A DNA stretch of 64,000 bases, from assembly GCA_021740385.1 (NCBI GenBank), contig JAIOZY010000010.1, positions 28,646 to 92,645 on the forward strand, given 5' to 3'. The translations under genes and the position numbers were made by a program. Shown one piece after another: positions 1 through 9,078 of the stretch. Source of the DNA: Prolixibacteraceae bacterium. GTDB taxonomy: Bacteria > Bacteroidota > Bacteroidia > Bacteroidales > Prolixibacteraceae. The notes under the pieces are model-generated. The model was not told the DNA's origin, did no database searches, and saw only the letters and a list, made by a program, of their open reading frames with translations. Numbering within the stretch: the first letter of the stretch is position 1; each line of letters opens with the position of its first letter.

Positions 1-829
1 CACGTTTACCATTGGTTTGGTAATTCCCGATTTTGCCAATCCCTTTTTTGCCATAATGGCCAAACACATTGAAAAAGCGGCTTCTCTTTCAGACTATTCA
101 ATATTGCTGGTTGATTCCGATGAAAATGCCGAAAAGGAAAAACAACAGATAAAAAACATGATTGCCCGCGACATTGATGGCATTATTGTAGCGCCTGTTG
201 GGACAGAAAAAAACCATTTCAACGATATCATCAAGCAGAAAATCCCACTACTTTTTATCGACCGCTATTTTCCCGATATGGATGTACCATTTTTATCATC
301 AGACAATTTCAGGGGAGCTTACGATGCTATAAAGCTTTTTATCAGGAATGGGCATAAAAAAATTGCCATAATTAAAGGCGACAACCGCATTGAACCGGTT
401 AAAGAAAGGCTCAGGGGTTACATCAACGCCCTAAAGGAATCGGGCATTAACGTTTGTGAAAAATTCATTGCCGGCAATGGGTTCAGTCCCGAAAATGGAT
501 ACCACACTACACTCGAACTTCTGGAATTGCCCGAAAAACCTACAGCAATACTGGCCATGAGCAACCTGATAGGACTGGGTGTTTTGCAGGCATTAAATGA
601 AAAAAATATGTCAATTCCTTCGGACATGTCATTTATTGTTTTCGATGACCAACCCTACGTTTCATATTTAAACCCTCCGGTAACCACTGTAAAACAAAAT
701 TCTGAGATGATCGGGAAAATGGCGTTTGAGCTATTGTTAAAAAAAATAAGTGATCCCGGGCATACCCCGTCTTCTCAACTCATCCCCACCGCAATAATCG
801 AAAGGAGATCAATCAGCCAACAAAAATAA
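1..829 (+). CDS. LacI/GalR-family transcriptional repressor, 5'-truncated by window edge
   Basis: The open frame is already open at base 2, reading TFTIGLVIPDFANPFFA, so the N-terminal helix-turn-helix lies outside the window. A TTG at 17 is internal and not a start. What remains is the periplasmic-binding-protein-like effector domain typical of LacI/GalR regulators: the opening GLVIPDFANPFF strand, RDIDGIIVAP, and a C-terminal FDDQPYVSYLNPPVTTVKQ segment that is diagnostic for the family. These proteins bind a small sugar and leave or bind a palindromic operator with a central CG. Such an operator lies 55 bp downstream of the stop, ahead of a ribose-type operon, so this gene probably represses that operon in response to ribose or a ribose-containing compound (inference). 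Confidence 0.92.
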   Translation, partial: TFTIGLVIPDFANPFFAIMAKHIEKAASLSDYSILLVDSDENAEKEKQQIKNMIARDIDGIIVAPVGTEKNHFNDIIKQKIPLLFIDRYFPDMDVPFLSSDNFRGAYDAIKLFIRNGHKKIAIIKGDNRIEPVKERLRGYINALKESGINVCEKFIAGNGFSPENGYHTTLELLELPEKPTAILAMSNLIGLGVLQALNEKNMSIPSDMSFIVFDDQPYVSYLNPPVTTVKQNSEMIGKMAFELLLKKISDPGHTPSSQLIPTAIIERRSISQQK

Positions 830-883
830 AGGCTGAAAACTCAATTATTTTCTCAAAAATATTTCCTGTAAATAAAAAAACTC

Positions 884-913
884 TACATTTGCACAAACGT
901 TTGTGCAAATGTA
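884..913 (+). promoter_or_regulatory. 30-bp perfect palindrome: LacI-type operator overlapping a -7 promoter element
   Basis: Bases 884-913 read identically on both strands. The core is GCACAAACGTTTGTGC, closely resembling LacI/GalR-family operators with a central CG, such as the E. coli PurR box. Its first eight bases, TACATTTG (884-891), match the Bacteroidota -7 consensus TAnnTTTG, so a bound repressor would cover the promoter. The next gene starts 39 bp downstream. No convincing -33 TTTG is visible. Confidence 0.8.
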
Positions 914-952
914 AAAGCAAAACTGAAAACTTTTAAATCTAACTCGACCGAT

Positions 953-2524
953 ATGCGTAAAATAAGTTTATTTACAATATTCATTCTTATGCTAATGATT
1001 GGGATATCATGCAATCATTCAAAATCTGGAGAATCATCTTTCTTCGACAAACCATTAAAAATTACTAGAGCTGAACTAGCCGATAAAATTAAAGGTGGCT
1101 GGGCCGGCCAGGTAATTGGCTGCACGTATGGTGGCCCAACAGAATTTCACTATCTGGGAGAAATAATCCCGGACTCTTTTCCAATTGTTTGGGATTCTGC
1201 ACGTATTGAATGGTATTACGACCATGAACCCGGCCTTTACGATGATGTGTACATGGATCTCACTTTTGTGGAAGTATTCGAAAAAGAAGGGCTGGATGCT
1301 CCGGCCTCTTCTCATGCTAAAGCCTTTGCTAATGCCGATTATATGCTGTGGCATGCGAATCAGGCTGCACGTTACAACATACTGAACGGCATTGAACCAC
1401 CTGCATCGGGGTATTGGGAAAACAATCCGCACTCCGACGATATCGATTTTCAAATTGAAGCCGATTTTGCCGGACTCATGTCACCGGGAATGGGCAATAC
1501 TGCCTCTGAGTTTTGCGATCGTTTAGGTCATATTATGAATTATGGCGATGGTTGGTATGGAGGGGTTTATGTGGCAAATATGTACGCACTCGCCTTCGTA
1601 TCTCACGATGTTAATTTCATAGCAACCCAAGCCTTAAAATCGATTCCGGAAGAAAGTGAATTCTACAATTGCATGAAAGATGTGATGAATTGGCAAAAGC
1701 AATATCCCGATGATTGGACAAAAACCTGGTTAAAAGTACAAGAAAAATGGTCGAACGACGTAGGTTGCCCCGATGGTGTTTTTCAACCTTTCGATATTGA
1801 TGCAAAAATAAACTCTGCTTATATTTTGATTGGATTACTCTACGGAGAGGGAGACTATTCGAAAACACTTGAAATCAGTGCCCGATGTGGACAAGATTCC
1901 GACTGCAATCCAGCCAGTGCAGGAGGCATACTGGGAACAATGTTAGGTTATTCAAATATTCCACCATATTGGAAACAAGGATTAGATAAAGTTGAAGACC
2001 GTGATTTTAAATATACCACCATTTCATTAAATGATGTATATGAAATGGGGTTAACTCATGCCTTACAAGTTATTAAAAGCGAAGGCGGTAAAGCAAACGA
2101 GCAAATAATAACAATCGACGTTCAGCATCCACAACCAGTAAAATTGGAACAAGGTTTTGAAGGCCACTACCCCGTTGCCAGGCTATCACTCTCTGAAAAA
2201 GACCAAAACCTCACACTCAATCATACACAAATAAGTTTCGAATTTGAAGGGATTGGCTTTGCGCTCAATGGATATTCAAACAAAGAAAAACATCTGGATG
2301 ACACCGTTCAATTGGTAAAAGTATATATCGATAATGTAGAAACAGAAACAGTAAAACTACCCACCAATTTCACCATTCGTCGACACGATATTTGCTGGAA
2401 ATACAAACTGAATAAAGGAAAACATACAATTAAACTGCAGTTGCTCAATCCTGAAAAAGGGTATTCGGTATGGTTGAATAAACCAATCATCTATAGCGAT
2501 CAACCAGTTAATAAAGAACTATAA
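953..2524 (+). CDS. ADP-ribosylglycohydrolase-family lipoprotein
   Basis: The 523-residue protein begins with a lipoprotein signal ending IGIS-C20, so it should be anchored outside the cytoplasm. The body (about residues 35-375) is an ADP-ribosylglycohydrolase fold: DD at 97-98 with D102 in YDDVYMDLTF, and the C-terminal metal motif GQDSDCNPASAGG with D315 and D317. These acidic residues bind two Mg ions in the family, which hydrolyses N- or O-linked ADP-ribose. About 140 further residues form a beta-rich C-terminal domain, perhaps carbohydrate-binding. It is the first gene after the operator and is followed 11 bp later by a sugar permease, which suggests release of ribose from a ribosylated or ADP-ribosylated substrate. 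The exact substrate is unknown. Confidence 0.8.
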   Translation: MRKISLFTIFILMLMIGISCNHSKSGESSFFDKPLKITRAELADKIKGGWAGQVIGCTYGGPTEFHYLGEIIPDSFPIVWDSARIEWYYDHEPGLYDDVYMDLTFVEVFEKEGLDAPASSHAKAFANADYMLWHANQAARYNILNGIEPPASGYWENNPHSDDIDFQIEADFAGLMSPGMGNTASEFCDRLGHIMNYGDGWYGGVYVANMYALAFVSHDVNFIATQALKSIPEESEFYNCMKDVMNWQKQYPDDWTKTWLKVQEKWSNDVGCPDGVFQPFDIDAKINSAYILIGLLYGEGDYSKTLEISARCGQDSDCNPASAGGILGTMLGYSNIPPYWKQGLDKVEDRDFKYTTISLNDVYEMGLTHALQVIKSEGGKANEQIITIDVQHPQPVKLEQGFEGHYPVARLSLSEKDQNLTLNHTQISFEFEGIGFALNGYSNKEKHLDDTVQLVKVYIDNVETETVKLPTNFTIRRHDICWKYKLNKGKHTIKLQLLNPEKGYSVWLNKPIIYSDQPVNKEL

Positions 2525-2535
2525 ATCCTATTACC

Positions 2536-3534
2536 ATGTTTATCATTCAATCGTATCCGCTTGCTGTAATCTTTTGCGTAATCACTATGCTGTGTTGGGG
2601 ATCGTGGGCCAACACTCAGAAATTAGCCTCTAAAAGTTGGGGCTTCCCCTTGTTCTACTGGGATTATACTTTGGGTATTATCCTGCTTTCTTTACTTGTT
2701 GGTGTTACCATGGGCAACATGGGAAGCGAAGGACAAGGCTTTTTTACCAGTTTGAAAGAAGCTTCCCTGAATGCAATTCTACTCGCTTTGCTGGGAGGTG
2801 CCGTATTCAATATTGCCAACCTCTTGCTTGTTGCAGCTATTGACATTGCCGGAATGGCTATTGCCTTCCCCGTGGGTATAGGCATTGCACTCGCCCTTGG
2901 AGTTACCGTTAATTATATTGCTACTCCATTAGGAAACCCGGCCCTGCTTTTTATTGGTGTGGCACTGGTAGTTGGTGCCATTGTGCTGGATGCCCTCGCC
3001 TATAAAAAAATTTCAAAAGGAAGTGCCAGTACAAAAGGCATTGTGATTTCGCTGGCAGCCGGTATTTTGATGGGCTTCTTTTATCGTTTTGTGGCTGCTT
3101 CCATGTCGGAAGATTTTGCAAAACCTGTTGCCGGATTAATGACACCGTATGCAGCAGTCTTCATCTTTTCAATTGGGATATTCCTGTCGAATTTTCTTTT
3201 TAACTCCTTTTTTATGTATAAACCGGTAAGTGGAAAAAAGGTCACGTATTCCGATTATTTCAAAAAAGGAAATCCGAAATTACACCTGATTGGTATTTTT
3301 GGAGGTGTAATCTGGTCAATCGGATTTGTTTTTAATATGATTGCTGCCGGAAAAGCAGGATTTGCCATATCATACGGACTGGGACAGGGAGCTACGTTAA
3401 TTGCAGCTATATGGGGCGTGTTCATCTGGAAAGAATTTAAATATGCCCCAAAAGGCACCAACAGGCTTCTGGCATTAATGTTTATTAGTTTTATTGCCGG
3501 CCTGGTACTGATCATTACTGCACGTTTCATCTAA
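2536..3534 (+). CDS. GRP-family sugar permease (ribose uptake candidate)
   Basis: The 332-residue polytopic protein has about ten hydrophobic helices. The start, with CWGSWANTQKLASKSWGFPLFYWDYTLG, is typical of the glucose/ribose porter (GRP) branch of the drug/metabolite transporter superfamily, which includes GlcU and RbsU. Members import monosaccharides with a proton. The position between an exported glycohydrolase and ribokinase, with 11- and 12-bp gaps, makes ribose the likely cargo (inference). There is no signal peptide and no sign of truncation. Confidence 0.82.
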   Translation: MFIIQSYPLAVIFCVITMLCWGSWANTQKLASKSWGFPLFYWDYTLGIILLSLLVGVTMGNMGSEGQGFFTSLKEASLNAILLALLGGAVFNIANLLLVAAIDIAGMAIAFPVGIGIALALGVTVNYIATPLGNPALLFIGVALVVGAIVLDALAYKKISKGSASTKGIVISLAAGILMGFFYRFVAASMSEDFAKPVAGLMTPYAAVFIFSIGIFLSNFLFNSFFMYKPVSGKKVTYSDYFKKGNPKLHLIGIFGGVIWSIGFVFNMIAAGKAGFAISYGLGQGATLIAAIWGVFIWKEFKYAPKGTNRLLALMFISFIAGLVLIITARFI

Positions 3535-3546
3535 AAAAGATAAAAC

Positions 3547-4461
3547 ATGGGAAAAGTTCTGGTAATAGGAAGCAGCAATACCGATCTGGTGTCCCGGACC
3601 GAAAAAATGCCTAAACCCGGTGAAACCATTATTGGAAAGGAATTCCGGGTTGTTCAGGGTGGAAAAGGCGCCAACCAGGCCGTAGCGGCTGCAAGGGCCG
3701 GCAGCAATGTTGTTTTTGTTGCAAAGCTGGGAAATGACGCTTTTGCTGAAAACGCGCTTCAGGAATACCAAAAAGACCAACTAAACACGCAGTACATTTT
3801 AAACGACAAAAACGAACCTACAGGAACCGCCATCATTATTGTTGACAATCATTCAGGCCAAAATTCAATTGTTGTCAACCCGGGTGCCAATCACCAGCTA
3901 AAGGTTTCGGACATTGAAGGTATTGAAAACGAACTTTTCACACCGGGTGTGTTGCTTGTGCAGCTCGAAATACCACCTGATGTTGTACATTATGCACTGA
4001 AAACAGCATCGGAACATGGAATGAAAACCTTGCTCAACCCGGCGCCTGCCCGGCATCTGAGCGATGAATTATTATCATACGTCGATATCATTACACCTAA
4101 CGAAACCGAAGCTGAAATGCTTACCGGAATTAAGTGTGTTAATGATGAAAACATTGAAAGGGCAGCAAAAGCACTGATAGAAAAAGTTAACGATGCTGTG
4201 ATCATAACCCTGGGCGAAAAGGGTGTGTTTTTCATGTTGAAAAACGGGAAAACGGGAAGTATCCCTGCCCTTAAAGTAAAAGCTGTTGATACCACAGCGG
4301 CCGGCGATGTTTTTAACGGGTACCTTGCTGCCGCATTAAGTAAACACACTGCAATTGAAAAAGCCATTTACCAGTCGATCAGGGCAGCATCAATTTCAGT
4401 AAAAAAAGAGGGGGCACAACCTTCAATTCCTTATCTTTATGAAATCGAAAGCCAGAAATAA
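3547..4461 (+). CDS. rbsK: Ribokinase
   Basis: This is a PfkB-family sugar kinase of 304 residues, the usual ribokinase length. Visible motifs are the substrate loop GGKGANQ (38-44), PNETEAEMLTG, ITLGEKG and the C-terminal DTTAAGDVFNG signature with catalytic base D254. It phosphorylates ribose to ribose 5-phosphate with ATP in the cytoplasm, and family members may also accept 2-deoxyribose. It sits directly behind the permease in an operon that also contains deoC, so a dual ribose/deoxyribose role is plausible. Confidence 0.93.
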   Translation: MGKVLVIGSSNTDLVSRTEKMPKPGETIIGKEFRVVQGGKGANQAVAAARAGSNVVFVAKLGNDAFAENALQEYQKDQLNTQYILNDKNEPTGTAIIIVDNHSGQNSIVVNPGANHQLKVSDIEGIENELFTPGVLLVQLEIPPDVVHYALKTASEHGMKTLLNPAPARHLSDELLSYVDIITPNETEAEMLTGIKCVNDENIERAAKALIEKVNDAVIITLGEKGVFFMLKNGKTGSIPALKVKAVDTTAAGDVFNGYLAAALSKHTAIEKAIYQSIRAASISVKKEGAQPSIPYLYEIESQK

Positions 4462-4469
4462 CCGTTGTC

Positions 4470-5849
4470 ATGTTTAAACACCTCTTCGTATTTATTATCG
4501 CATTAAACATTGCCTGCACATTGGCAGCCAAAACCCTGCCCCTTTTGCAGGTAAGTGAAAACAAACAGTACATTGAAACCGAAAACGGGGAACCTTTTTT
4601 ATGGATTGGCGACACGGCCTGGGAACTCATTCACCGGCTTAACCGCCAGGAGACTGAACTGTATTTGAACGACCGGGCCGATAAAGGTTTCAACATTATT
4701 CAAACCGTAGTACTGGCCGAGTTGAACGGACTTAAAACACCCAATGCAAATGGCGATGTGCCGTTGGTTGACCTTGACCCGACGCGGCTAAACGAAAAGT
4801 ACTTCGAACACGTTGACTGGGTATTGAAAAAAGCCGAAAAACGGGGACTGTATATTGCGCTGCTCCCAACATGGGGCGACAAGTTTAATCGGAAATGGGG
4901 TGCGGGTCCTGAAATTTTCAACCCTGTAAACGCTGAAAGATATGGTGAGCTTCTGGCCAAACGCTACCTCAATCAAAACAACATTGTGTGGGTACTTGGC
5001 GGCGACCGCATGCCCGAATCGGAAATACAATTCGAAGTAATCCGGGCTATGGCGAGGGGCATTCGAAACGTTGATCAAAAACACCTGATCACCTACCATC
5101 CTGTAGGGGGGAAAAGGGCAACCGATGTTTTTAACAACGAATGGCTCGACCTCGACATGTTTCAAAGCGGACATTCACGAGACGCTGCTGAATACCGGTA
5201 TGTATGGGAAAGCAAAAAAAACACCCCTGCCCGACCGGTAATAAACGGCGAAGCCCGCTATGAAAACATCCCCGACCATTTTTGGGAACCGGAAGAACAC
5301 CCCTGGCTCGACGACAGCGATGTGCGCGTATCGGCCTACTGGAGTTTTTTTGCCGGGGCTGCCGGTTACACTTACGGCTGCAACGACATTTGGCAAATGT
5401 ATAGCCTGCACCACAACCCCACGATCAATGCCCGAACCGGCTGGAAAGATGCGATGCAATTGCCGGGTTCATCGCAAATGAAACACCTTAAAACACTTTT
5501 TACGGCTTTCCCCTGGCATGAAATGGAAAACGACCAGTCGATCATTCTGAACGAAAACCCGCGAAACGATGAATTCAGCATGAGTGCCATTAGTAAAAAC
5601 CGTGATTTTTTGCTGGCACATACGCCATGGGGGCGCTCCATAAAAGTTGATCTGTCGAAAGTGGATGCCCAAAAAATAAAAGCTTTTTGGTTCAATCCCC
5701 GTTCAGGTGGCTCGTTATTTATTGGCACATTCAATGCTTCGGAAAAACCGGAATTCACCCCCTGGGCTTCGGGCCGGGGCAGCGATTTTGTACTCGTTGT
5801 TATTGATGCTTCCAACAGTTATCCCTTACCATTCGTAAATAACCAATAA
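4470..5849 (+). CDS. DUF4038-type glycoside hydrolase (apiosidase/GH140-like), exported
   Basis: The 459-residue protein has a hydrophobic N-terminal export signal (MFKHLFVFIIALNIACTLAA). The DUF4038 TIM-barrel shows its hallmarks: PFLWIGDTAWELIHRL, GFNIIQ, WVLGGDRMPE with D179, and VINGEARYE with E261. D179 and E261 are plausible catalytic acids by comparison with GH140 apiosidases. The last 90 residues resemble the collagen-binding-like beta domain often fused to DUF4038. Apiose is a branched pentose, so a pentoside substrate fits the ribose operon, but the true linkage cannot be read from sequence. The gene starts 8 bp after rbsK. Confidence 0.78.
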   Translation: MFKHLFVFIIALNIACTLAAKTLPLLQVSENKQYIETENGEPFLWIGDTAWELIHRLNRQETELYLNDRADKGFNIIQTVVLAELNGLKTPNANGDVPLVDLDPTRLNEKYFEHVDWVLKKAEKRGLYIALLPTWGDKFNRKWGAGPEIFNPVNAERYGELLAKRYLNQNNIVWVLGGDRMPESEIQFEVIRAMARGIRNVDQKHLITYHPVGGKRATDVFNNEWLDLDMFQSGHSRDAAEYRYVWESKKNTPARPVINGEARYENIPDHFWEPEEHPWLDDSDVRVSAYWSFFAGAAGYTYGCNDIWQMYSLHHNPTINARTGWKDAMQLPGSSQMKHLKTLFTAFPWHEMENDQSIILNENPRNDEFSMSAISKNRDFLLAHTPWGRSIKVDLSKVDAQKIKAFWFNPRSGGSLFIGTFNASEKPEFTPWASGRGSDFVLVVIDASNSYPLPFVNNQ

Positions 5850-5860
5850 AATATATAACC

Positions 5861-6871
5861 ATGAACCGTATACTGCATTACTTTTTTATTGCGGGCTTGT
5901 TTCTGATTTTTGCCTGCACCAGCGAAGAAACCAAACCGGTAAAAATTATTTTCGACACCGACTTTGGCGGCGATGCCGATGACCTTGGCGCCCTGGTGAT
6001 GCTGCACAACTTTGTTGAAAACAACGAATGCGAACTGCTTGCCGTAATGCTCTGGACAAGCGAACAATATGCCGTTCAGGCCGTCGATGCCATTAACCGT
6101 TATTACAATCACCCCGATATTCCGATTGGGGTACGGAAAGCCGGGAAATACCACGAACCCTGGAACTATTGCAAACCCATTGCCGATGCGTTTCCAAACG
6201 AACTCACCTACGAAAAAGCGGAAGATGCCACAATTTTATACCGAAAAATTCTGGCTGAAGCCGATGATAACAGCGTAGTAATTGTACCCGTTGGCCCACT
6301 CGCTAACCTGCAAAACCTGATCGTATCACCTCCCGATGCCATTTCACCATTAACAGGCAAAGAACTTCTGCACCAAAAAGTGAAAGAGCTGGTTATCATG
6401 GGCGGACAATTCCCCTCGGGTGAAAACGAATGGAATTTTAACGGCAACATGCCGGGCGTGACAAAGTTTGTGCTCAATAACATTGACCTGCCCGTTACCT
6501 TCTCGGGATATGAAATTGGGGCGGCCATTAAAACCGGCGAGGAGTTTAACCAAACCGATCCGAATACCCCGCTTTATGTAGGTTTTAAACATTTTAGCCA
6601 ACACGCCCCGTGGATCAATGAAAATTACAAGGGTAAAATCCTCGACAATTCAACGTTCGACCAAACGGCTGTTTTACATGCCGTTCGAAACGGCGAAGGC
6701 CAATTCTGGGAAAAAGTTACAGGCGGTGAGTGTATTGCCGATGAAAATGGCGGCAACACCTGGGCCGAAAATCCTGAATCGAAGCATGCCTACCTGAAAC
6801 TGATAGCCGACCCGGAAAATATGGCTGCGCTGATTGAAAAACTGATGCTTTGGGAACCCGAAAACAGGTAA
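5861..6871 (+). CDS. Nucleoside hydrolase-family lipoprotein
   Basis: The 336-residue protein carries a lipoprotein signal (FLIFA-C19). The N-terminal metal-binding motif of inosine/uridine-preferring nucleoside hydrolases is present as DTDFGGDADD (32-41). PVGPLANLQNLI and IMGGQFPSG follow at the expected places, with an active-site-like segment WNFNGNMPG. The enzyme would split nucleosides into base and free ribose outside the cytoplasm. This matches exported nucleoside hydrolases in Bacteroides ribose-utilisation loci. The fold could also serve a related riboside. It lies 11 bp after the DUF4038 gene. Confidence 0.85.
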   Translation: MNRILHYFFIAGLFLIFACTSEETKPVKIIFDTDFGGDADDLGALVMLHNFVENNECELLAVMLWTSEQYAVQAVDAINRYYNHPDIPIGVRKAGKYHEPWNYCKPIADAFPNELTYEKAEDATILYRKILAEADDNSVVIVPVGPLANLQNLIVSPPDAISPLTGKELLHQKVKELVIMGGQFPSGENEWNFNGNMPGVTKFVLNNIDLPVTFSGYEIGAAIKTGEEFNQTDPNTPLYVGFKHFSQHAPWINENYKGKILDNSTFDQTAVLHAVRNGEGQFWEKVTGGECIADENGGNTWAENPESKHAYLKLIADPENMAALIEKLMLWEPENR

Positions 6872-6915
6872 TTTTTTCACTATACTTTCGTTTTATTAAT
6901 TTAACTACCCGATCA

Positions 6916-8325
6916 ATGAGAATAACAAACATATCAGCAATTCTGATTGTAGCTTTTCTGGCAACAAGTTGCCTGAAACAGAATGCCGTTATCAGTTGGA
7001 CAACAAGCAGTCCTGATGCGACATGGCAACAATCAACCATTCTTTCAACAAAAAACACCTCCGATTCATTAATCGTTATTTATCCTGAAAAAACCGAACA
7101 GGTAATTGATGGATTTGGCGGCTGCTTTAATGAACTGGGATGGGAAGCACTTCAAGTGCTCACCCCTGCCAGACAGGAAATGATTATTGCGGCCCTTTTC
7201 GATACTGTTTCAGGCTGTAAATTTAACCTTTGCCGCATGCCAATCGGTGCCAACGATTATTCACTCGATTGGTATAGCCACAACGAAACCCCCAGTGACT
7301 TTTACATGCAAAACTTTTCAATTGACAGGGACCGCGAACGGCTGATCCCTTATATCAACTTTGCCAAGAAATACAATCCTGTTATCAAAATATGGGCATC
7401 GCCATGGTGCCCGCCATCATGGATGAAAACAAACAACCATTACGCGTGTAGTCCCGACGTTGTAAACGATCTTCCCAAAAGCGGGCAAGGGCGTGAAATG
7501 ACCGACCAGTTCCGCATAGAAAATTCCTACCTGGAAGCCTATGCTTTCTATTTTTCAAAATTCATTTCAGCATATAAAAATGAAGGCATCGATATTTACG
7601 CGGTTCATGTACAAAATGAACCCAACTCTTGCCAGAACTTCCCTTCGTGTATTTGGACACCCGGTTCGCTTGCAACATTCATTGGCAGTTACCTGGGCCC
7701 GCGCATGAAATCCGATCATCCTCAAACGGAAATATGGCTGGGAACCATTGAACGGCCGCAAATTGAACGCATCGATACCATCCTGCAGCACCCCGAAGCA
7801 AAAAAGTACATTAAAGGGGTCGGCTTCCAGTGGGCAGGTAAAAAGGCCATTCCGCTTGTACAAAAAAAGTATCCCGGCTATGAGCTGATGCAAACCGAGA
7901 CTGAATGTGGTAACGGGTCGAACAACTGGGATGCGGCCGAATATACTTTTAGCCTGATGGAACATTATTTCAACCATGGGGCTAATGCCTACCTTTACTG
8001 GAACATGGTGCTCGACCAAACCGGGAAAAGCCGCTGGGGATGGAAACAAAACTCGATGATTACAATTGACAGCGAAACAAAACAAGTAACTTTCAACCCC
8101 GAATTTTACCTGATGAAACATTTCAGCCATTACATCCATTCCGGCAGTCATAAAATTAAAACGTCAGACCCAGGTTGCCTCGCTTTCAAAACCAACAATG
8201 CGCTTGTAATGGTTTACTTTAACCACAAATCAGAAACAATAAAACATTTCTCGATAGGAGGCAGAAGCTTTAAAGCAGCCCTGCCCGCTCAGTCGATAAA
8301 CACGTTTGTTTATCCCTTACAGTAA
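6916..8325 (+). CDS. GH30-family glycoside hydrolase lipoprotein
   Basis: The start is set at ATG 6916 because the next residues form a lipoprotein signal, MRITNISAILIVAFLATSC. The open frame extends to 6850 but overlaps the previous gene and carries no signal there. GH30 features are QVIDGFGGCFNELGW, CRMPIGANDY, the acid/base region HVQNEPNSC (E235), the nucleophile region QTETECG (E328 or E330), YLYWNMVLD and the C-terminal beta domain. GH30 enzymes include glucosylceramidases, beta-1,6-glucanases and xylanases, so the substrate is open. Its inclusion in a ribose operon is unusual. Confidence 0.87.
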   Translation: MRITNISAILIVAFLATSCLKQNAVISWTTSSPDATWQQSTILSTKNTSDSLIVIYPEKTEQVIDGFGGCFNELGWEALQVLTPARQEMIIAALFDTVSGCKFNLCRMPIGANDYSLDWYSHNETPSDFYMQNFSIDRDRERLIPYINFAKKYNPVIKIWASPWCPPSWMKTNNHYACSPDVVNDLPKSGQGREMTDQFRIENSYLEAYAFYFSKFISAYKNEGIDIYAVHVQNEPNSCQNFPSCIWTPGSLATFIGSYLGPRMKSDHPQTEIWLGTIERPQIERIDTILQHPEAKKYIKGVGFQWAGKKAIPLVQKKYPGYELMQTETECGNGSNNWDAAEYTFSLMEHYFNHGANAYLYWNMVLDQTGKSRWGWKQNSMITIDSETKQVTFNPEFYLMKHFSHYIHSGSHKIKTSDPGCLAFKTNNALVMVYFNHKSETIKHFSIGGRSFKAALPAQSINTFVYPLQ

Positions 8326-8342
8326 AATTTTAAATAAATACC

Positions 8343-9056
8343 ATGAATAAAGTTGACGAACTGGCAAAAATGATCGATCACTCGATCCTCCACCCTGCTT
8401 TTACCGATGAAGACCTGAAAAGGGAATGCGAAGTGGCTGTAAAATACAACGTGGCTTCGGTGTGTGTAAAACCTTATGCCGTGAAACAGGCGGCCGAATA
8501 CATCAAAGGGTCAGACGTGGTTAACTGCTGCGTGATTGGCTTCCCGCATGGCAACAGCTCAACAAAGGTAAAATTGTTCGAAACCGAACAGGCCTGTATT
8601 GATGGCGCTACCGAGATTGACATGGTGGTAAACATTGGCAAAGTTTTAGGCAATGACTGGAATTTTGTGGAAACTGAAATAGAAGCCATAAACAACGTTT
8701 GCAAAAAACACGGCGCTTTGCTGAAAGTGATTTTCGAAAATGATTACTACCGGGGCCGCGACGACCTGAAAATAAAACTTTGTGAAATATGCACCCGCGT
8801 TGGCGTGGCCTGGGCAAAAACATCAACCGGGTACGGTTTCGTAAAAGGCCCCGACGGTAAATACAGTTACGATGGCGCCACCGAACACGACCTGAAACTG
8901 ATGCACGAACATTCAGGCCCCAACGTGCAGATAAAAGCAGCCGGTGGTGTACGCACCCTCAACGACCTGCTTCGTGTTAAAGAACTGGGCTGCACCCGCT
9001 GTGGGGCAACGGCAACAATCGCCATGCTCGAGGAAGCAAAAAAGCGGTTTAACTAA
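8343..9056 (+). CDS. deoC: Deoxyribose-phosphate aldolase
   Basis: The 237-residue class I aldolase has no signal peptide. The Schiff-base lysine is K159 in AWAKTSTGYGF, with supporting K128 in KVIFENDYY and K198 in IKAAGGVRT. It cleaves 2-deoxyribose 5-phosphate to glyceraldehyde 3-phosphate and acetaldehyde. It starts 17 bp after the GH30 gene. With ribokinase in the same operon, it extends the pathway from ribose to deoxyribose, for example from deoxynucleosides handled by the nucleoside hydrolase. Confidence 0.95.
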   Translation: MNKVDELAKMIDHSILHPAFTDEDLKRECEVAVKYNVASVCVKPYAVKQAAEYIKGSDVVNCCVIGFPHGNSSTKVKLFETEQACIDGATEIDMVVNIGKVLGNDWNFVETEIEAINNVCKKHGALLKVIFENDYYRGRDDLKIKLCEICTRVGVAWAKTSTGYGFVKGPDGKYSYDGATEHDLKLMHEHSGPNVQIKAAGGVRTLNDLLRVKELGCTRCGATATIAMLEEAKKRFN

Positions 9057-9078
9057 CATATAAACTGACAATTACGGA

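Noticed and set aside
6850..6915. Longer start for the GH30 gene
   Set aside because: It overlaps the nucleoside hydrolase gene and places 22 residues ahead of a clear lipoprotein signal.
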